A stretch of DNA of 7,882 bases, taken from contig JAFCFF010000025.1 in the NCBI GenBank assembly GCA_017608775.1, positions 1 to 7,882 on the forward strand, in the 5' to 3' direction. The notes under the pieces were generated by a model, which saw only the letters and a list, made by a program, of their open reading frames with translations, did no database searches and had not been told where the DNA came from. Shown piece by piece: positions 6,164 through 7,882 of this stretch. The position numbers were made by a program, and so were the translations under genes. Positions within the stretch are counted from its first letter, which is position 1; each line of letters begins with the position of its first letter. The stretch comes from Candidatus Iainarchaeum sp. (GTDB taxonomy: Archaea; Iainarchaeota; Iainarchaeia; Iainarchaeales; JAFCFF01).

Positions 6164-6372
6164 AAATAAAAAAAATCACAAAAAACACAACCTTGGCAGA
6201 GATTTTAGGTAATCCCAAAACAAAAACCGTTCTTTTAAGGTATAACTTTCCTTGCCTGCGTTGTCCGTTGTCGGTTTATGAATCAAAAACCCTGAAGATT
6301 GGAGAAGTTGCCAAGCTATACAATTTCGATGTTGATAACTTGTTGAAAGACCTAAACAAAAAAGCAAAATAA
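6157..6372 (+). CDS. DUF1858 (ScdA N-terminal-like) CxxC protein
   Basis: A 71-residue protein that is a single DUF1858-type domain: NTTLAEILGNPKTKTVLLRYNF, then PCLRCP with C33 and C36, then KIGEVAKLYNFDVDNLLKDLNK. This family occurs alone or fused to hybrid-cluster proteins and ScdA-like Fe-S repair proteins, with the CxxC suggested to act in redox or metal handling. The start ATG overlaps the end of iscU (ATGGTAA), indicating translational coupling. Together with the scaffold gene it suggests a role in Fe-S assembly or repair, but its exact biochemical role is not established. Confidence 0.82.
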   Translation: MVKIKKITKNTTLAEILGNPKTKTVLLRYNFPCLRCPLSVYESKTLKIGEVAKLYNFDVDNLLKDLNKKAK

Positions 6373-6381
6373 ATTCAAGAA

Positions 6382-6391
6382 TTATTTAAAT
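6382..6391 (+). promoter_or_regulatory. TATA box of the tandem tRNA-Leu unit
   Basis: TTATTTAAAT is centred about 28 nt upstream of the tRNA-Leu(UAA) 5' end at 6415. The predicted transcript would start at or within a few bases of the mature tRNA. The T-rich stretch 6391-6409 between the two could also stop the upstream iscU-DUF1858 transcript. Confidence 0.65.
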
Positions 6392-6414
6392 CTTTCTTTG
6401 TTTTTTCTTGTTAT

Positions 6415-6498
6415 GAGGGGGTGCCCGAGTGGCCAAAGGGGCAGGGCTTAAGACCCTGTGGCTTAGTGCCTTCAAGGGTTCGAATCCCTTCCCCCTCA
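6415..6498 (+). tRNA. tRNA-Leu, anticodon UAA
   Basis: An 84-nt class II tRNA. Acceptor GAGGGGG/CCCCCTC; discriminator A at 6498; D stem CCC/GGG; anticodon stem CAGGG/CCCTG with loop CTTAAGA (anticodon TAA at 6449-6451); variable arm on GGC/GCC; T arm AAGGG-TTCGAAT-CCCTT. CCA is not encoded. It reads UUA (and UUG by wobble). Only one base (6499) separates it from the next tRNA. Confidence 0.96.
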
Positions 6499-6499
6499 T

Positions 6500-6583
6500 G
6501 CGGGGATGCCAGAGTGGCCAAATGGGTCCGGCTCAAGACCGGATGGCTTAGTGCCTACGCAGGTTCGAATCCTGCTCCCCGCA
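6500..6583 (+). tRNA. tRNA-Leu, anticodon CAA
   Basis: An 84-nt class II tRNA. Acceptor GCGGGGA/TCCCCGC; discriminator A at 6583; D stem CCA/TGG; anticodon stem TCCGG/CCGGA with loop CTCAAGA (anticodon CAA at 6534-6536); variable arm with the same TGGCTTAGTGCC block as the other two leucine tRNAs here; T arm GCAGG-TTCGAAT-CCTGC. CCA is not encoded. It reads UUG. It must be matured from the tandem transcript because no promoter fits between the two tRNAs. Confidence 0.96.
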
Positions 6584-6803
6584 TTTATGCGCAATAGGAA
6601 TTACGATCTATAGAGGCAGATGAGAGTTTTATAGCCTAAAAGAGGGTAGGAAAACGGAATTTGCTAATTTATTGTTTATGAGAAGATTACACCTAACATA
6701 TGCGATTAAGAGAAGTTTTTGCGAAGTGAAAATTTGGGGGGACTTGCCGAAGGCAACAAAGCCCTCTTAATCGCTGTTAGGCGTCCCGAAGGCGCCCGAG
6801 CGA
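6584..6803. other. Non-coding stretch between tRNA-Leu(CAA) and the orphan ORF
   Basis: This 220-base stretch holds no convincing gene. Its only strong structure is the attC-like inverted repeat at 6691-6782. Short complementary blocks (CTATAGAGGC versus ATAGCCT, about 6610-6643) could make a weak hairpin. The 30-codon ORF 6678-6770 lies almost wholly within the inverted repeat and has no support. Confidence 0.5.
6691..6782. repeat. attC-like structured inverted repeat (possible integron recombination site)
   Basis: The element begins ACCTAAC (fits RYYYAAC) and ends GTTAGGC (fits GTTRRRY), the two outer boxes of integron attC sites. Inside, GCGATTAAGAG (6702-6712) is perfectly complementary to CTCTTAATCGC (6764-6774). 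The box-proximal 7 bp (CCTAACA/TGTTAGG) and these 11 bp are separated by a 3-nt bulge (TAT, 6699-6701) on one side only, as in the unpaired spacer of attC. The 51-nt apex carries two small hairpins: AAGTTTTT/GAAAATTT (6713-6735) and TTGCC-GAA-GGCAA (6744-6756). The length of 92 nt is within the attC range. Against it: the usual extrahelical single bases are not clear, there is no second copy, and no intI is in the window. A MITE-like repeat or structured RNA remains possible. Confidence 0.5.
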
Positions 6804-7082
6804 TTGAAACTAACAACTATCAAGCGAGATAAACATTCGTTTTATAGTAAGATTTGGTATAAGAAGCGAGATTTTATGTACTTCTTCCATGTAATGGATT
6901 GTATGGCAGAAAGGAGTAAAAGTTATTCGCCGGAAGAGAGATACAAGTTAATTGGCAAACTAATGGAAGAAGTAAAACTCAAGAGATATTTTACTTTAAC
7001 AAAATTGGCATACAGCGGGTTCAAATCCCAGTTTAAATATCCTGCACAGCACCCTCTTTTTTTCAAAAACAAAGCTTTTTAA
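6804..7082 (+). CDS. Orphan small ORF, doubtful
   Basis: An open frame of 92 codons from TTG; the first ATG is at 6876, which gives 68 residues. I recognise no family. The middle part, AERSKSYSPEERYKLIGKLMEEVKLKRYF, is charged, helix-like and the most protein-like section. The C-terminal third runs through a stretch resembling a tRNA T arm (GGGTTCAAATCCC) and then into the AT-rich promoter of the next gene, which argues against it. There is no ribosome site or TATA box at a convincing distance. If the attC-like site is real, this would be in the position of a cassette ORF. Confidence 0.25.
   Translation: MKLTTIKRDKHSFYSKIWYKKRDFMYFFHVMDCMAERSKSYSPEERYKLIGKLMEEVKLKRYFTLTKLAYSGFKSQFKYPAQHPLFFKNKAF
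7057..7063 (+). terminator. T7 run before the DUF5320 promoter
   Basis: Seven consecutive T residues follow CACCCTC. This could end upstream transcription in the archaeal manner. No hairpin is evident. Confidence 0.3.
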
Positions 7083-7084
7083 AT
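7076..7084 (+). promoter_or_regulatory. TATA box of the DUF5320-permease operon
   Basis: TTTTTAAAT is centred about 65 nt upstream of the DUF5320 ATG, predicting a start near 7106 and an mRNA leader of roughly 39 nt. A second AT element, TTATATAAT at 7104-7112, is an alternative. Unlike the other promoters in the window it is not at the leaderless distance, and it is embedded beside two palindromes. Confidence 0.5.
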
Positions 7085-7088
7085 ATTA

Positions 7089-7102
7089 TGAATATATATT
7101 CA
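7089..7102. promoter_or_regulatory. Operator-like palindrome 1 (ArsR/SmtB type)
   Basis: TGAATATATATTCA is a perfect 14-bp palindrome lying between the TATA box and the expected start of transcription. It fits the ArsR/SmtB family core TGAAYA-NN-TRTTCA at every position. Binding here would block initiation. No regulator gene is in the window. Confidence 0.55.
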
Positions 7103-7113
7103 GTTATATAATA

Positions 7114-7127
7114 TGAATAATAATTCA
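7114..7127. promoter_or_regulatory. Operator-like palindrome 2
   Basis: TGAAT-AATA-ATTCA repeats the half-sites of palindrome 1 with the same 4-bp spacer, 25 bp downstream. It differs at one position from the ArsR/SmtB core. The pair lies between the TATA box and the Shine-Dalgarno site. Confidence 0.5.
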
Positions 7128-7131
7128 AAAC

Positions 7132-7139
7132 GGAGGTGA
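7132..7139 (+). promoter_or_regulatory. Strong Shine-Dalgarno site deciding the DUF5320 start
   Basis: GGAGGTGA is fully complementary to the 16S anti-SD end, and its GGAGG core ends 8 nt before the ATG at 7145. It rules out the overlapping GTG at 7136 as the start. It is the only strong ribosome site in the window. Confidence 0.85.
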
Positions 7140-7144
7140 ATAAA

Positions 7145-7483
7145 ATGCCAAGAGGTGATAGAACAGGACCTATGGGATTAGGTCCAAGAACAGGAAGAGC
7201 CGCAGGATATTGCAGCGGTTATAGTACGCCTGGTTTCATGAACCCAATGCCTGGCTTTGGAAGAGGACTTGGATTTGGAAGAGGCTTTAGAAGAGGTTTT
7301 GCAGGTGTTGAACCGGCTTATGGATTTAGACCTACGTATGGCTATGGTACTAGGCAGGCACCAGTACAACCAACAAATGAAAAACAACTGTTAAAAGAAG
7401 ATTTAGAAGCCCTGAAACAGGAAAAAAACGCAATAGAGCAAGAGTTAAAAGAAATTGAAAAAAGACTTAAAGAGATGAAATAA
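7145..7483 (+). CDS. DUF5320-family small protein
   Basis: A 112-residue protein with the family's characteristic N-terminus, MPRGDRTGPMGLGPRTGR then AAGYCSGY. A low-complexity Gly/Phe/Arg segment follows (GFGRGLGFGRGFRRGF, about residues 38-53), then a Tyr/Pro-rich linker. The C-terminal coiled coil is charged (about 76-112, NEKQLLKEDLEALKQEK onward). These proteins are common in anaerobic archaea and bacteria, often near metal- or redox-related genes, but their biochemical role is unknown. The start is fixed by the strong ribosome site, and the stop TAA shares one base with the next ATG (TAATG), so translation is coupled with the permease. The two palindromes upstream suggest repression by a dimeric regulator. 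Confidence 0.85.
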   Translation: MPRGDRTGPMGLGPRTGRAAGYCSGYSTPGFMNPMPGFGRGLGFGRGFRRGFAGVEPAYGFRPTYGYGTRQAPVQPTNEKQLLKEDLEALKQEKNAIEQELKEIEKRLKEMK

Positions 7484-7882
7484 TGAATATAAAAGAAGCA
7501 ACAATCAAGGCAGCAAGAGGTATCTGGAATAGCGTTCCAACATTAGCAGGAGTTATCTTGCTTGTTGGTTTGGTTAACTCCTTGATTCCAAAATCGTTTT
7601 ACAAGGTTTTATTTAGCCAAAACGCTATTCTGGATTCTTTTGTTGGAACTATGCTTGGCAGCATATTTGCAGGAAACCCGGTTACAAGCTATGTGATTGG
7701 TGGGGAGTTGTTAGCGCAGGGAATAACTCTAATGGCTGTAACCGCTTTTTTGGTTGCCTGGGTTACTGTAGGAGTTGTGCAGCTGCCAGCAGAGATAATG
7801 CTTCTTGGGAAGAAGTTTGCTATTGTAAGAAATATCACAAGCTTTGTGTTTGCAATAGCTGTTGCCATAGTAACGGTTTTTA
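7483..7882 (+). CDS. Membrane permease, possibly of the ArsP/PF03773-like family (cut by window end)
   Basis: The first 133 codons of an integral membrane protein, open to the window edge. Hydrophobic helices are visible at about 18-36 (TLAGVILLVGLVNSLI), 51-75 (FVGTMLGSIFAGNPVTSYVIGG), 80-100 (ITLMAVTAFLVAWVTVGVVQL) and 115-133 (ITSFVFAIAVAIVTVF). The GSIFAGNPVTSYVIGGELL segment and the VQLPAEIMLLGKKFAIVRN loop resemble the half-size predicted permeases related to ArsP. The substrate is not known; a metal or metalloid compound would fit the ArsR-like palindromes, but that is inference. It is coupled to DUF5320 by a TAATG overlap and was probably acquired or regulated with it. Confidence 0.75.
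   Translation, partial: MNIKEATIKAARGIWNSVPTLAGVILLVGLVNSLIPKSFYKVLFSQNAILDSFVGTMLGSIFAGNPVTSYVIGGELLAQGITLMAVTAFLVAWVTVGVVQLPAEIMLLGKKFAIVRNITSFVFAIAVAIVTVF

Noticed and set aside
6678..6770. 30-codon ORF beginning MRRLHLTY
   Set aside because: It lies almost entirely inside the inverted repeat, so its sequence is explained by the structure; no ribosome site or family resemblance.
6692..6781. The inverted repeat as a transposon with terminal repeats
   Set aside because: Only about 50 nt lie between the arms, there is no transposase, and no target-site duplication is visible; the attC-like reading fits the box sequences better.
6985..7041. tRNA-like segment: GATATTT/AAATATC ends enclosing a T-arm-like GGGTTCAAATCCC
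   Set aside because: Only 57 nt, the T stem pairs for three bases, and no anticodon stem or D arm can be drawn; probably chance or a decayed remnant.
7136..7144. GTG start three codons upstream of the DUF5320 ATG
   Set aside because: The GTG is part of the Shine-Dalgarno sequence itself, and the family N-terminus MPRGDRTGP begins at 7145.

Overview
The window looks like AT-rich archaeal DNA, most likely from a small-genome DPANN-type lineage; the lineage is an inference. The archaeal evidence is a prolyl-tRNA synthetase of the archaeal/eukaryotic type, an ATP-dependent DNA ligase of the archaeal replicative type, four tRNA genes without an encoded CCA, TATA boxes about 25-28 nt upstream of start codons or mature RNA ends (leaderless transcripts), and a textbook C/D box guide RNA.

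Left part (1-4256): a truncated proS on the minus strand diverges from a class I SAM methyltransferase gene. A minus-strand tRNA-Pro with the unusual anticodon AGG then diverges from the DNA ligase gene. The ligase is followed on the same strand by a conserved-looking helix-turn-helix-like protein and a PIN-domain nuclease, which probably form one operon.

Middle (4257-6583): a previously untracked minus-strand C/D box sRNA diverges from a GGDEF-domain protein that retains both the GGDEF motif and an RxxD inhibitory site, which is rare in archaea. Next come tRNA-Leu(UAG), an IscU-type Fe-S scaffold overlapping a DUF1858 CxxC protein, and tandem tRNA-Leu(UAA) and tRNA-Leu(CAA) separated by one base.

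Right part (6584-7882): the style changes. A 92-nt structured inverted repeat has the boundary boxes of an integron attC site (RYYYAAC ... GTTRRRY). A weak orphan ORF follows, then a DUF5320 gene with a perfect Shine-Dalgarno sequence, overlapping a permease gene cut by the window end. The DUF5320 promoter carries two TGAAT-N4-ATTCA palindromes that resemble ArsR/SmtB-family operators. This section may be acquired DNA.

The most striking architectural signal is that three independent divergent pairs (proS/methyltransferase, tRNA-Pro/ligase, C/D sRNA/GGDEF) each have starts 51-55 nt apart around one near-symmetric TATA element. One TATA box therefore appears to serve transcripts in both directions, each beginning at or next to the start codon or RNA 5' end.
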